Source of the DNA: Hemerocallis citrina
Lineage: Eukaryota; Streptophyta; Magnoliopsida; Asparagales; Asphodelaceae
Direction: 5' to 3'
Length of the DNA: 64,000 nt
Assembly: GCA_017893485.1 (NCBI GenBank)
Contig: CM030363.1
Coordinates: forward strand, 115,234,004-115,298,003
How positions within the stretch are numbered: the stretch's first letter is position 1; each line of letters opens with the position of its first letter. The notes beneath the pieces are model-generated. The model was not told where the DNA came from, ran no database searches, and saw nothing but the letters and a program-made list of their open reading frames with translations. A program made the position numbers and the translations under genes. Shown here piece after piece: positions 11,109 through 22,230 of the stretch.

Positions 11109-12476
11109 ATCAGTTTCTTAGATGAAGACCTGGAAGGAGTCTGAACCCCCTATTGTGATGCACTAGTGATCAACCTCCATATGGCGAATTTTAAAGTGGA
11201 GAAGATTCTGGTGGACAATGGCAGCTCCGTTAACATCTTCTTCTTGGTGGCTTTCCGAAGGCTCAAGTTATCACGGGACAGGCTCAAGCCCGCCGGCTAC
11301 ACGCTCCATGGGTTCACGGGAGTGCCAATGACTATCGAAGGGGTGATCACCCTCGACGTAACCGCTGGTAAAACTCCTACTACCCAGACGGAGCCGATGG
11401 ATTTCATAGTTGTCGACATCCCAGCTGCTTACAATGTGATTCTAGGCCAATCCGACCTAGCTACTTTAGAGGCCGTCCCGTTGGCTTATCATCTTAAGAT
11501 GAAGTTCCCCACCAAGTTAGGTGTAGGGGAAGTAAGAGGTAGCCAAGAGATGGCCCGCAAGTGCTACATGACGTCCACTGGGGGTCCTGTCCTCTCCCTC
11601 GAGACCCTCGAGATTCCCCAGGTGAACGCCCAACCTATGTCCGAACCGGTGGATGAGCTGGAGGAAATGCTCTTTTCCGAGCAAGATCCGAACCGCAAGT
11701 TCTTTATCAGCAAGATCCTCCCATCTGCCCTATGTTCCGACATAGTCCAATGCATCAGGAAGAACCTTGACCTCTTCGCCTGGTCGGCTGCCGATATGCT
11801 AGGAATTTCTGAGGAACTCCTCGTCCACCACCTAAGCGTTGCTCCGGGGTCCAAACCGGTCCAACAGAAGAGGCACAAATTCGCCCCTGAGCGCCGGCAA
11901 GCTATAAAGGAAGAAGTGGACAAGCTCCTCAAGGCCCGATTCATGCAAAAAGTCAACTATCCCGAATGGCTCTCCAATATTGTTATGGTTAAGAAGGCCA
12001 ACAGGAGCTGGAGAATTTGCATCGACTTCACGGACCGAAACAAAGCATGCCCGAAGGATCCTTTCCCTCTTCCCAGTATTGACACCCTGATCGACGCTAC
12101 TTCGGGCCATGAGCTGCTGAGCTTTATGGATGTCTTCTCCGGATACAATCAAATTAGAATGTCCCCCCCGGATATCCTAAAGACCTCCTTCGTCACCGAT
12201 CAAGGGCTCTATTTCTACAGGGTAGTGCCCTTCGGGCTGAAAAATGCCGGTGCCACCTACCAGTGCCTAGTCAATAAAGTCTTCGAAAATCAGATCGGCC
12301 GCAACATGGAAGTATATGTTGATGATATGCTAGTTAAAAGTATCCGTGCGGCCGACCATGTTGCCGATCTCCAAGAAGCATTCGATGTGTTGAGGAAGCA
12401 TGATATGAGGCTCAACCCGAACAAGTGTGAGTTCGGAGTCTTGTCGGGAAAGTTCCTAGGCTTCATGGTCAGCTAA
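11109..12476 (+). pseudogene. pol: Protease and reverse transcriptase of element A
   Basis: The longest open piece starts at 11166 and has 436 codons. The protease comes first: VDNGSS (Asp17) matches the retropepsin active-site region, although the residue after Asp is Asn rather than the usual Thr or Ser, and NVILGQSDL is the C-terminal protease motif. Upstream, DEDLEGV is separated by a stop from TPYCDALVI, showing decay before the open piece. Reverse transcriptase follows: WRICIDFTDRNKACPKD, then FSGYNQI, then the catalytic YVDD (residues 384-387). The frame closes at a TAA inside FMVS-stop-RGIKVNP, where Tat elements normally read through into the RT connection. The enzyme would copy element RNA into DNA inside the particle. 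Confidence 0.9.
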
Positions 12477-13523
12477 AGAGGGATCAAAGTCAACCCCGAG
12501 AAGATCAAAGCCATACTGGACATGGCACCCCCTACAAGTGTGAAAGAGGTTCAGAAGCTCACGGGGCCATAAGGGCGCTTCCTGTCAAAGTCAGGAGAAA
12601 AATGTCTTCCTTTCTTTAAGGCCCTCAGTGGGGCTAAGGGCTTTGAGTGGGGCCAACAGCAGCAAGAATCGTTCGATCAGCTAATGACCTATCTGGTCAA
12701 TCCCCCTCTCCTCAGCATGCCTATCCCCGGGGAAACACTCTACCTCTACCCAGCTGCCTCCGAGCAAACCCTCAGCGCTGTACTAGTGAGGGAGAATGAC
12801 AAGGCTCAGAAGCCTATCTATTACGTGAGCAAGGTACTTCGGGATGCCAAGCTCCGCTATCTAAGATTGGAGAAGATAGCATACGCCTTGGTTATGGCAG
12901 CCAGGAAACTCCGCCCTTATTTTCAATCCCACTCGGTGGTCGTTCTAATCGACCAGCCGCTTAAGCAAGTTCTACACAAATCCGAGACCTCAGGCCGTCT
13001 GATGAAATGGTCGATCGAGCTGAGTCAGCATGACATATCTTACCAGCCTTGGACCGTAATCAAGGCTCAAGCCTTAGCTGAATTTATTGTTGAAAGCACA
13101 ATTCCAGAGGTTAGTCAAGCAGCGAACGGGCCTCCCATCTGGACAATATACGTAGACGGGTCCTCTTGCACCGAAGGGAGCAGAGCCGGGGTCATTCTGG
13201 CAGGCCCAGATGACTTCGTTCTCCAATACTCCCTCCGTATCAACTTTAAGGCCTCCAACGAAGCGGAGTATGAAGCCCTTATAGCCTGCCTTGGTATGGC
13301 TCGCAAGGTAGGGGTACAACGTCTCCGAATATTCAGTGATTCGCAACTGGTGGTGAATCAAGTCCTAGGGGAATACGAAGCACGAGACGGCCGAATGGCT
13401 AAGTACCTAGCCAAGGTCCAAAGTCTCATGGCTTCATTTCAAGATACGCTAATTCAGCGGATCCCTAGAGAAGAAAATTCCCAAGTAGATGCCCTCTCCA
13501 AATTGGCCTCCTCCTCCCTCTAA
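12477..13523 (+). pseudogene. pol: RNase H plus archaeal-type second RNase H of element A
   Basis: After the stop at 12474-12476 the frame continues through the RT tail (KVNPEKIKAIL). One further stop lies near 12570 (TGP-stop-GRFLSKSG), and an open piece runs 12684-13523. Its first half is the RT-linked RNase H (ETLYLYPAASEQTLSAVLV, KPIYYVSKVL). The second half is a distinct RNase H with a visible D-E-D-D set: YVDGSS Asp158, NEAEYEAL Glu195, SDSQLV Asp219 and VDALSKLA Asp269. A second, plant/archaeal-like RNase H is characteristic of the Tat lineage and places the element there. Its stop codon separates it from integrase. Confidence 0.9.
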
Positions 13524-14890
13524 GGTCTCGAGCAGACCGTCTTGATTGAAGTGCTCCTAAGACCAAGCATAGAAGAAGAAGCCCCCGACTCAATGGAGTC
13601 GCTGCCCGTCCAACTTCAGGATAATTGGATGAAACCTTTGATAGAATTCCTCAGGGATGGGCTCCTCCCCGGAGACCCTAAAAAAGCTGGTCGAGTCCAA
13701 ACGAGAGCGGAGCGGTACACCCTTGTTGAAGGAGTTTTGTACAAATACTCCTACACCCAAGTAGATGGCAGACCCTACTTGAGATGCCTATTCCCGGAAG
13801 AAGCCTCATTTGCCTTGCAAGAACTCCACGAAGGCGTAGGCAGAGCCCACTCAGGGTCGAGGTCCCTTGCCAGGAAAGTGTTGAACTATGGGTATTTTTG
13901 GCCTACCCTACTCCGAGACGCCGAGCAACACGTTCGTCGATGCAGCTCCTGTCAGCAATACTCCAACATTCGTCGCCTACCCCAATCACAACTCACATCT
14001 CTATCAAGTCCGATTCTCTTCGCAATGTGGGGGATGGACTTGCTAGGCCCGTTTCCACCAGCTCCCGGTTAGCTCAAGTTCCTAGTCGTGGCAATCGACT
14101 ATTTTTCTAGATGGGTCGAGGCCGAACTATTGGCTACAATTACAGAGAACAAAGTACTGCAGTTCTTTTGGAAAAACGTTATCTGTAGGTTCGGCGTGTC
14201 TCGGGTCCTAATAACAGATAATGGAACACAGTTTAGGGGGCCGCATTCCGATTTCTGCCTGAAGATCTCGCCATTCAGCAACGCTTCTGCGTTGTCTCCC
14301 ATCCTCAATCAAATGGCCAAGGGGAAAATGCCAACCGGCAGATCCTCTCTGGTATCAAGAAGAGGCTAGATAAGGCAGCCAAAGGCTTATGGGCGGAACA
14401 ACTTCCCAATGTACTGTGGAACTACCGCACTACGAAACGGACCCTTATAGGTGAGTCGCCATTTAATCTCACCTATGGATCCGAAGCTGTGATCCCCTTG
14501 GAAGTCGGTCTACCATCTCCTCGTCTTATGGCCTATGAAAAAGAGCAGAATGCCAGAGAGCTTTGGGCGAATTTGGACTTAGTTGATGAGCTCCGTGAAA
14601 GAGCTTCAATCCACCAGCAAAACTACTGAAGAAGAATTGAGCAGACCTACAACAAAAGGGTCCGTCCCACCAATCTCAAGGAAGGGGACTTGGTCCTCAG
14701 AAAACTAGCTATCTGCTTCTCCAGCAGAAAGAGTAAGCTAGCCCCCAATTGGGAAGGACCCTACAAGATCACCAAGGTAGTTCGGCCCGGGACGTACCGC
14801 CTTGAAGACCTTGAAGGCAGAGAGATACACAGGACTTGGAATGCTGACCACCTACTGAAGTACCAAGAGAGCGCCTTAACGCCTCTCTAA
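13524..14890 (+). pseudogene. pol: Integrase of element A
   Basis: The zinc-binding HHCC region is at 13790-13960 (HEGVGRAHSG...CSSCQQ). The first core aspartate lies in WGMDLLGPF, followed by an in-frame TAG near 14070. The core continues at 14088 (AIDYFSRWVEAE) with the second aspartate in ITDNGTQF. A frameshift lies near 14260-14300, and the glutamate-bearing region (SHPQSNGQGEN) resumes in another frame. The C-terminal part 14690-14890 has GPYKITKVV, a GPY/F-type module, and ends at a TAA. Integrase would join the cDNA to host DNA in the nucleus. With at least three interruptions it cannot be functional. Confidence 0.88.
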
Positions 14891-15068
14891 ATAACTTCAA
14901 GTGTTGAGCCATTCCCATCTTTTCACTTGTATTTTGCTTCTTTATTTTGTCATTGTAATAACGGCTTGTAACTTAGAAGCAGCCGATTAGCAGTTATCAA
15001 TAAAAATCTTTTTTTCCCTATATTTTCCGTGTGAATTATTTTTATCTTTCTGTTTAAGGCCTTTAATC
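14891..15068 (+). other. Post-pol noncoding segment with poly(A)-like signal
   Basis: It is T-rich and contains AATAAAAATC near 14999. Elements B and C have an AATAAAAC-type segment at the same place after gag (5570-5590 and 51110-51130, minus strand). That suggests the coding transcript may end here, before the tandem repeats. Confidence 0.45.
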
Positions 15069-15800
15069 ACTCTTACTCAAACGACAAGTTCGGGGTCCAA
15101 AACTTGGCTCGATTCCGCTCCGCAAGTTCGCTCTTAAGCGGGCTAGAAGTGGTTCGCCATTCGGAATTGCTCCCACAACCGTTGAAATTCACTCAAACGA
15201 CGAGTTCGGAGTCCAAAACTTGGCTCGATTCCGCTTCGCAAGCTCTCTTAAAGCGAGCTAGAAGTGGTTCGCCATTCGGAATTGCTCCCACAACCGTTAA
15301 GATCCACTCAAACGACGAGTTCGGAGTCCAAAACTTGGCTCGATTCCGCTCCACAAGTTCGCTCTTAAGCGGGCTAGAAGTTGTTCGCCATTCGGAATTG
15401 CTCCCACAACCATTGAAATTCACTCAAACGACGAGTTCGGAGTCCAAAACTTGGCTCGATTCCGCTTCGCAAGCTCTCTTAAAGCGAGCTAGAAGTGGTT
15501 CGCCATTCGGAATTGCTCCCACAACCGTTGAAATCCACTCAAATGATGAGTTCGGAGTCTAAAACTTGGCTCGATTCCGCTTCGCAAGTTCGCTCTTAAG
15601 CGAGCTAGAAGTGTTTCACCATTCGGAATTGCTCCCACAACCGTTGAAATCCACTCAAACGACGAGTTCAGAGTCCAAAACTTGGCTCGATTCCGCTTCG
15701 CAAGTTCGCTCTTAAGCGGGCTAGAAGTAGTTCGCCATTCGGAATTGCTCCCACAATTGTTGAGATCCACTCAAACGACGCGTTCGGAATCCAAATCACT
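15069..15800 (+). repeat. 115-bp tandem array (type II) of element A
   Basis: ACGACGAGTTCGGAGTCC and its variants start at 15081, 15197, 15312, 15428, 15543, 15659 and 15775, so units are 115 or 116 bp. Each unit contains GTTCGCCATTCGGAATTGC. This is the same repeat, in the same orientation relative to the element, as in B (4861-5480) and C (50535-51000). Apparent ORFs here are periodic translations of the repeat. Confidence 0.93.
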
Positions 15801-16280
15801 TGGCTGGATAACTGATCGTTTCTACAACTATACTAAACATGGGAGAAGAGTACTTGGAGGAACTAACCTTTGGTTCTTATGATTCGTTTAAAGATGAAGT
15901 AATTTTTTAAGAGGCTGCTCCCCACTGCAAGATACTGGCTTCTCTTACAATTCGCAGCGGTCATAACATTGGAGGCTGCAAAAACCATAGCACTGCTTAT
16001 CAATCTCAAGTTCACGAGGTTGACATTCCGAACCTAAAAGAATGCCCAGTTGCTTCTGATTTGCTTCTAATTCTGAGTAGTTGTCAAAAGTTGGAGGAGT
16101 TGTACTTGAATGAATGCCCCATTGCTTCTGATTTGCTTCTGATTCTGAGTAGTTGTCAAAAGTTGAAAGAGTTGTACTTGAATGAATGCCCCGTCGCTTC
16201 ACTTGACTGGATAACTGATGAAGATATTCAAGCATACATTCCTGAGCCACTCGCATTTCGAGCTGCATATTAGGGAGAAA
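15801..16280 (+). pseudogene. Leucine-rich-repeat gene fragment inside element A
   Basis: From about 16017 the frame reads two near-identical 24-residue LRR units (SSCQKLEELYLNECP and SSCQKLKELYLNECP), then a short tail and a stop after RAAY at about 16272. The DNA unit is 72 bp (16051 and 16123), matching the usual 24-residue LRR length. Upstream (15910-16015) is a diffuse LRR-like continuation in other frames (ITLEAAKTIALLINLKF). There is no start codon and no recognisable second domain. It looks like a host LRR or F-box/LRR fragment carried in the retrotransposon, but the source gene was not identified. Confidence 0.5.
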
Positions 16281-16655
16281 TGCCTTGATCAGACGGCCAT
16301 GACCACAAAACGACAAGATAGCGTTTTCTCGTGGTCCATACCGTCTTCTACATCGAGGGGGCTAAAAGTGGTTCGCCATTCGGAATTTTTCCCACATCCG
16401 GTGGGACCTGCTCTGGCAAAGAACGCGGAGCTCAAAGCTTGGTTCGGCTTTGCTTCTATCCCTTGCTCATAAGCGAGTTACAAGTGGTACCAAACAAATA
16501 ACAAAGTACTAACAAAACATGCAAACACACAAACGCTAGGGAGTAAAACAAGCCTTCACTTCTATTAAAGTTCAAAGGAACATAGGTTACAAGGCCAAAC
16601 TACTCTACTACAAGGGAATACAAAGTCTCAAAGAGGCATAATTACAACAACTTAT
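16281..16655 (+). other. Degenerate repeat unit and A-rich spacer
   Basis: 16360-16480 contains a decayed unit of the 115-bp repeat (AAAAGTGGTTCGCCATTCGG, GCGAGTTACAAGTGG). 16300-16335 resembles the ACAAAACGACAAGATAGCG segment of the 250-bp repeat. The remainder is A-rich and probably belongs to the 3' untranslated region of the antisense ORF that ends at 16656. Confidence 0.5.
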
Positions 16656-17600
16656 TCAGCATTTCTTCGGAACAGGAACGTTTCGGTTCAAAGACACCTG
16701 GGGACGGCGTCGCCTAACCTCGGAGCTCGTCTCTAGACCAACGAACCGAGACGCCTCTTCAGTACTGCCTTTGACCGTGGCTCCAACCGAAGTGCCACTA
16801 GACGAAGCGGCCACTCCACTTTGAGCGTCCGCCGGACTCTGCCTAACGGCAGGCGAACGAGTCGCGATCTTATAAAATGAGATTCCCCTCTCACACTCTT
16901 CGCGAGTACATGACGTGCTTCTGACGTTAATCCTTTCAGGCTGAGGTTTGAGTCGGGCCACTTCCTCCTCGAGCTTAACGATTCGATCCTTCAGAGTAGC
17001 GTCCTTCACCACTATTTTGAAACGAGGAAGTTGAGCGGATCCTGCGGCTCCCGAGCTGTCGGCTGTAATTCGACGAAGATGGGTCACTTCGATGCTTTTA
17101 TCGACTGTAACCCTCCTCAGCTCGTCAACCTTCGCTGTCAACTCGTCGCGCTTGACCATCAACTTACCCACCGCTGAAGCTAACTCCTCTTCCTCCGCCA
17201 AAAGTTCTTCTTCTGCTATCTTCAGGTGATGAGCCTCCACCAGTAGTTCGCCTTTCTCCTTCTCAGCGTCAAACAGCGTCTTCCTAAGCAACTCCACATC
17301 GCCTTCAAGACGAACCTCGTAAGATCGCTTCCGTAGTTGTTTCAGCTCGGAGAAATACTCCCTCGATGTTGCCTTGAAATTCTCTAGATCCAACTCGCTT
17401 TTGAGGAAACACTCTCGGCTACAGGAGAGGGCCAGCTTCGCTGCTTTCAAGTCGGCGCGAAGACGAGAGGTTTCGGCCACTGAACTCGACTGACAACCTG
17501 AAAAATGAAGGCATATCAACACGAAGAACAAGAGGCAGTTCCCAACACTTAGCCAAATCTCAAGACAACTATTTTCAAGGTTCAAAAAAGACTTCAACAC
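16656..17600 (-). CDS. Antisense coiled-coil ORF of element A (314 codons)
   Basis: This open frame is antisense to the retrotransposon. The first ~35 residues (a hydrophobic run FFVLICLHFSGCQ) are probably intron or leader, because TTCATTTTTCAG, a good acceptor site, precedes the codons for CQSSSVAETS. The rest is dominated by heptad-like, charged coiled coil (KLMVKRDELTAKVDELRR, DRIVKLEEEVARLKPQ), followed by a Ser/Thr-rich tail ending RNVPVPKKC. It lies downstream of, and on the same strand as, the broken antisense ORF at 17707-19891. It is either that gene's last exon or a second antisense gene. Function is not known, and I assign none. It is the longest unbroken frame in the antisense block. 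Confidence 0.5.
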   Translation of the reverse strand: MLKSFLNLENSCLEIWLSVGNCLLFFVLICLHFSGCQSSSVAETSRLRADLKAAKLALSCSRECFLKSELDLENFKATSREYFSELKQLRKRSYEVRLEGDVELLRKTLFDAEKEKGELLVEAHHLKIAEEELLAEEEELASAVGKLMVKRDELTAKVDELRRVTVDKSIEVTHLRRITADSSGAAGSAQLPRFKIVVKDATLKDRIVKLEEEVARLKPQPERINVRSTSCTREECERGISFYKIATRSPAVRQSPADAQSGVAASSSGTSVGATVKGSTEEASRFVGLETSSEVRRRRPQVSLNRNVPVPKKC

Positions 17601-17706
17601 TTAGCGAGTTTGCCAAAAACCAAATTTTCATTGATATCAAAAAGCGGTGGCCAGTCCGCTACAAGGCAGTACAAGATTTTTTTTTTTTACTACAAGAGCA
17701 AGAAGA

Positions 17707-19891
17707 TCAAGGGGCCACCTTGGACGGTAGTTCGGAAACAGGCACCTCGGCAGATGGCCCCTCGTCCTCCTCCGCTTCGCCTTGGGGGTCGGCCACAGCC
17801 TCGAGGTCGGCAGGAGCATCGTCGCCTTGTGGCTCGTCCCCTTCCTCTCCTTCGTCCTCCTCCTCTTCCCCTTCGACTTCTTCCTCGGCACCAGGCCACA
17901 GCCTATACCCCGACCTGTCGAAGTCGAGAACTCGAGCCTCGACGTGATCGAGTGCTCTGGCAAAAAACAGCTCCATGTTTGTCGCCATGTGCTTCTTAGC
18001 CTCGGCCTCGATCTCCGACCTCGCCTTCTCCACGGCCTCGGCTTGTTGCAGCTTCACTGCCTCCAAAGCCCTCGCCGCTGCGGCCCTCTCCTCGGCTGCC
18101 TTTGCGACCTCCGAAGCAAGCTTCTCCTTCGCTTGCGCCAAAGCCACCTCGAGGTCGGCGACCCGGGCCGCCAGAGCGTCCGAGCAACGCTGCTCTGCTT
18201 CGAGCTGCTTCACGGCCCTTGCCCTCTCCACTCGGTCTTTGTCGCTGAGGGCCTTCAGCTCCCTCTCCTACTCGACATGCTCCCCGAGAAGATGGCCGAA
18301 GTGGCAAGTAGCCTGCATGGAGAGGTGGTTAGAACACAACAAAAACCGAGCTAAAGACTTAGAAAATTTTCAAGAAAAATTTGAAACTTACCGACACAAG
18401 CGATCGAGCTACCTCGAGAGCGTTGTCGCCAGTCGTCCCCGCCTTCAGGGCGGCTCAGTCCTTCGGGGTCGGGAGGTGGCGAACAGCCTGCATGCTCATC
18501 CCCGAGTCCCCTAAGAAGTCGTTGTGGTTCTTCACCCGCCAATCAGGCACGAACTGCTTCTTGTGAGCCTCGGTCAGTATCGCCTCGGCCTGCTCGGTCA
18601 AGGGCGGGGCCTCAAGCACCAGTGCCGCCGCGATGGAGAAGCCCTCACCTACAGGGGCAGAAAGGGTCGGCTGGACAACAACCGCCGACGACGGCTCCCG
18701 AGGAGAAACGGTGACGACTACCGAAGGTGCCTTGGTGGGTCGGCCAGACGAGGGACTCGTGCTCGTCCTCTTCTTCTTCTTGCCGTCGGCGGCTTTGCTT
18801 CGTTCAACCATCATACCCTTGAAGTCTATGTTCGGAGCCTCTATCCAAGTGAAAGGGAAAACTTGTTAGAAAAAAAAATGTATACAAGGCATCAAAGAAA
18901 GTAAAGCAAAAAGATACAGATGTCAGGAGCGTACTCGGGTCGATCGGATTAAGGCCCGACCCGTGCAACACCTCCTCGGTCATCTCCCTCCAACTCAACA
19001 TCGGAAGACCGATCAGCTTCGCTGCCACCTCTGCCTCGGCCGGGGTCAACACTGGCTCGGACTTCGCATGCTTTGGCACATCTTCCTTCCACCGGGTCGG
19101 GAAGTCCCACGCCGAAGGGCTCTTGATCAGAAAAAACTTCCCCTTCCACGACTTTATCGAGTCGGGATTCTCTATCAGCTTAACTCCTTTCCGTGGCGAC
19201 AGATAGTAGCGAGACTCGAGCTTGCTCATCCTGTTGATTCGATATAAACTTCGGTGGATGACGAGCTCCGGCTCCACTTTGGCTGTTCGGCATTGCAGCA
19301 GAAAACCGAGCACGTGGCACCACGTGTTCGGCATGAACTGTATGGGGCACAGTCCATACCACCGAAGGACTACCGTCACGAAGGGATGGAGGGGAAACAC
19401 AGGCCGGCATTCAACGCGTCATAGGCGAAGACGCAGGTGTCCGGCGAGAAGACTGTGTTCGCTCGCACTCCGGGGCCGGGGAGAATCAATGTATATTCCG
19501 GGGGAATGGCGAAACCCTTCTGAGTCCGGAGTAGGTACCGCTCTGTTAGAACAGAGGGGATATCGTCCACCTTGGTAACGTCCCTCGGGTCGTTCTCCTC
19601 ATAGGTCTCCGAGCAACCAATGACAGTCTTAGTCAGCAGCTCGCCGCTGTACTGCCTTATCCCTCCATGGCCGGATAGCACGGTCGGCATCCGACCCATC
19701 TCGCCCGCTCGTCTCTCGACCTCCACCACCGACTCGACGACCGGAGACCGAACCACTCCCTTCTCCTTCCCTTCGGTCGCAGACGACCCCACTATCTCCT
19801 TCCCCTTCCTTCGGCTCACCACTCCTCTCCCTTCCTCGGCACTCCGACCTCCCGAGGATGATGCCTCACTACCCGAAGACACTCGTGACAT
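17707..19891 (-). pseudogene. Antisense ORF, 'putative gypsy-type transposon' family (Transposase_28-like)
   Basis: The likely start is the ATG at 19891-19889 (MSRVSSGSEASSSGG). The conserved family core follows: YLLRTQKGFAIPPEY, FAYDALNAGL, then, after a one-base frameshift near 19390, FPLHPFVTVVLRWYGLCPIQ and MPNTWCHVLGF. A GT-AG intron is plausible at 18934-18841. The next exon is Lys/Ser/Pro-rich and is broken by an in-frame TGA near 18453. Another GT-AG intron spans about 18391-18313. The last part is an Ala/Glu-rich coiled coil (VADLEVALAQAKEKL) with one stop near 18270 and an acidic tail ending at 17707. This family is known as extra ORFs in Tat-type elements, but its biochemical role is unknown. 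Here it is defective. Confidence 0.75.
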
Positions 19892-20225
19892 CTCGTAGAA
19901 TAAATATCTAGGGCTAAATAAACTGACCTTTGATTTGATGCCTACGGTCGGAAAAAACTTCGCCGAAAATAGCCTGGCCTTCGCGACAGCTAGCGCAATC
20001 ACCCTTGAGCTCAAATCTTCGCTAGCAGAGCAACTCGAGAGCAAAGGTAAAATTTGAGAGTAAAAGTGAAAGAATGAGCTAAGGGGTGGGGGGGTGAGAA
20101 CTTATAGCCAAAGAGACAACGGTTGGGCTTTTGTAACGCTTGGGGGCCCGTTAAGGGAGACAGAACGACAGAATGGGGAAAGCTGCAACGGTTCAGAGGA
20201 AGGTCGCGACGGTTTACTTAACATC
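19892..20225 (-). promoter_or_regulatory. Likely promoter/leader of the antisense ORF
   Basis: On the minus strand GGCTATAAGTTCTCACC (around 20107-20092) is a TATA-like sequence about 210 bp before the ATG of the antisense ORF. The 250-bp repeat array with its G-boxes begins immediately upstream (20226 onward). This is inferred from position and motif only. Confidence 0.35.
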
Positions 20226-22230
20226 GCAGTCCGACGACTCGTAACTTGCCGAGCCACCGAGACACTCTGCCGAGCTACCGGGGCACCGACCTCCACATAT
20301 GGAGAAAAAATGTCGCCGAGCCACTTTCACCGTCAGATTGTCACAAAATTCGTGGCCAAATCTGCTGAACGGCTCAGATCACGCCTTGCCCACAAAATGA
20401 CAAGATAACGTTTTTTCGTGATCTGAACCTCCAACTTTGAGATCTGCACCATGATGAACGCCCCAGATCCAACCACGTGGCTCGGCGACTTGTAACTTGC
20501 CGAGCCACCGAGACACTCTGCCGAGCTACCGGGGTACCGACCTCCACATATGGAGAAAAAATGCCGCCGAGCCACTTTCACCGTCAGATTGTCTCAAAAT
20601 TCGTGGCCAAATCTGCTGAACGGCTCAAATCATGCCATGCCCACAAAATGACAAAATAACGTTTTTTCGTGATCTGAACCTCCAACTTCGAGATCTGTGC
20701 CATGATGAACGCCCCAGATCCAACCACGTGGCTCGGCGACTCGTAACTTGCCGAGCCACCGAGACACTCTGCCGAGCTACTGGGGTACCGACCTCCACAT
20801 ATGGAGAAAAATGCCGCCGAGCCACTTTCACCGTCAGATTGTCTCAAAATTCGTGGCCAAATTTGCTGAACGGCTCAAATCACGCCATGCCCACAAAATG
20901 ACAAGATAACGTTTTTTCGTGATCTGAACCTCCAACTTCGAGATCTGTGCCATGATGAACGCCCCAGATCCAACCACGTGGCTCGGCGACTCATAACTTG
21001 CCGAGCCACCGAGACACTCTGCCGAGCTACCAGGGCACCGACCTCCACATACGGAGAAAAAATGCCCCCGAGCCACTTTCACCGTCAGATTGTCTTAAAA
21101 TTCGTGGCCAAATCTGCTGAACGGCTCAGATCACGCCATGCTCACAAAACGACAAAATAACATTTTCTCGTGATCTGAACCACCAACTTTGAGATCTGCA
21201 CCATGATGAATGCCCCAGATCCAACCACGTGGCTTGGCGACTTGTAACTTGCCGAGCCACCGAGACACTCTGCCGAGCTACCGGGGCACCGACCTCCATA
21301 TATGGAGAAAAATGTCGCCGAGCCACTTTCATCGTCAGATTGTCTCAAAATTTGTGTCCAAACATGATCAGCGGTTCAGATCACCCCACGCCCACAAAAC
21401 GACAAGATAACATTTTCTCGTGATCTGAACATTCAACTTCGAGATCCGCGCCATGATGAACGCCCCAGATCCAACCACGTGGCTCGGCGACTTGTAACTT
21501 GCCAAGCCACCGAGACACTCTGCCGAGCTACTGGGGCACCGACCTCCACGTATGGAGAAAAATGCCGCCGAGCACTTTCACTGTCAGATTGTCTCAAAAT
21601 TCGTGTCCAAACATGATCAGCGGCTCAGATCACACCACGCCCACAAAATGACAAGATAACGTTTTCTCGTGATCTGAACCCCGTCCTCGTGATTCGCACC
21701 ATGATGAACGCTCCAGATAAAGCCACGTGGCCCAACGGATCGACCCGAGCTGCCGAGCCACCGAAGTGCTCAGCCGAGCTACCGAACAGCTTAGCCGAGC
21801 CACCGAGCTACTAAGGAGCAGAGGCCGAGCTACCGAGCCACCAAAGCAATGTAGCCGAGCTACCGAGGTACCGACCCTCACATGTGAAGAAAAATGACGT
21901 CGAACCACTCTAGCCGTCGGATCATTCCAAAAATCGTGCCAGAATATGATGAGCGACTCAGATCACGCCACGTCTACAAAACGACAAGATAGCATTTTTT
22001 CGTGATCTGAACCCCGTCCTCAAGATTTGTGCCATGATGGACACTCCAGATCTTGCCACGTAGCTCGACAGCTCGCTACGTGCCGAGCTACCGAACTACC
22101 GAGGACGACCTGCCGAGCTACCGAGGCACCGACCTCCGCAAGCGGAGAAATACGCTGCCGAGCCGCTTCGGCCGTCCGATCCTCCAGAAATTCACGCCCA
22201 GCGCTGCTGAAGGGCCCAGATCGTGCCACG
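20226..22230. repeat. 250-bp tandem array with a G-box in most units (about 8 units)
   Basis: GTAACTTGCCGAGCCACC or near variants occur at 20241, 20492, 20743, 20993, 21244 and 21494, with diverged units around 21740 and 22070. The period is 250-251 bp. The palindromic G-box CCACGTGG occurs at 20473, 20724, 20974, 21225, 21475 and 21723. Each unit also has GATCTGAAC, TCTCGTGATC-type blocks and GCCGAGCTACC runs. Single decayed units are seen in element B (about 3180-3540 and 1745-1960). The array is confined to the element and is not a chromosome satellite in this window. Confidence 0.9.

Noticed and set aside
15104..15770. 152-codon and shorter ORFs in the 115-bp array, both strands
   Set aside because: Periodic translation of a tandem repeat; start and stop fall at the same place in each unit.
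20226..22230. CRISPR-like or centromeric satellite array
   Set aside because: Direct head-to-tail 250-bp units without spacers, confined to the interior of element A.
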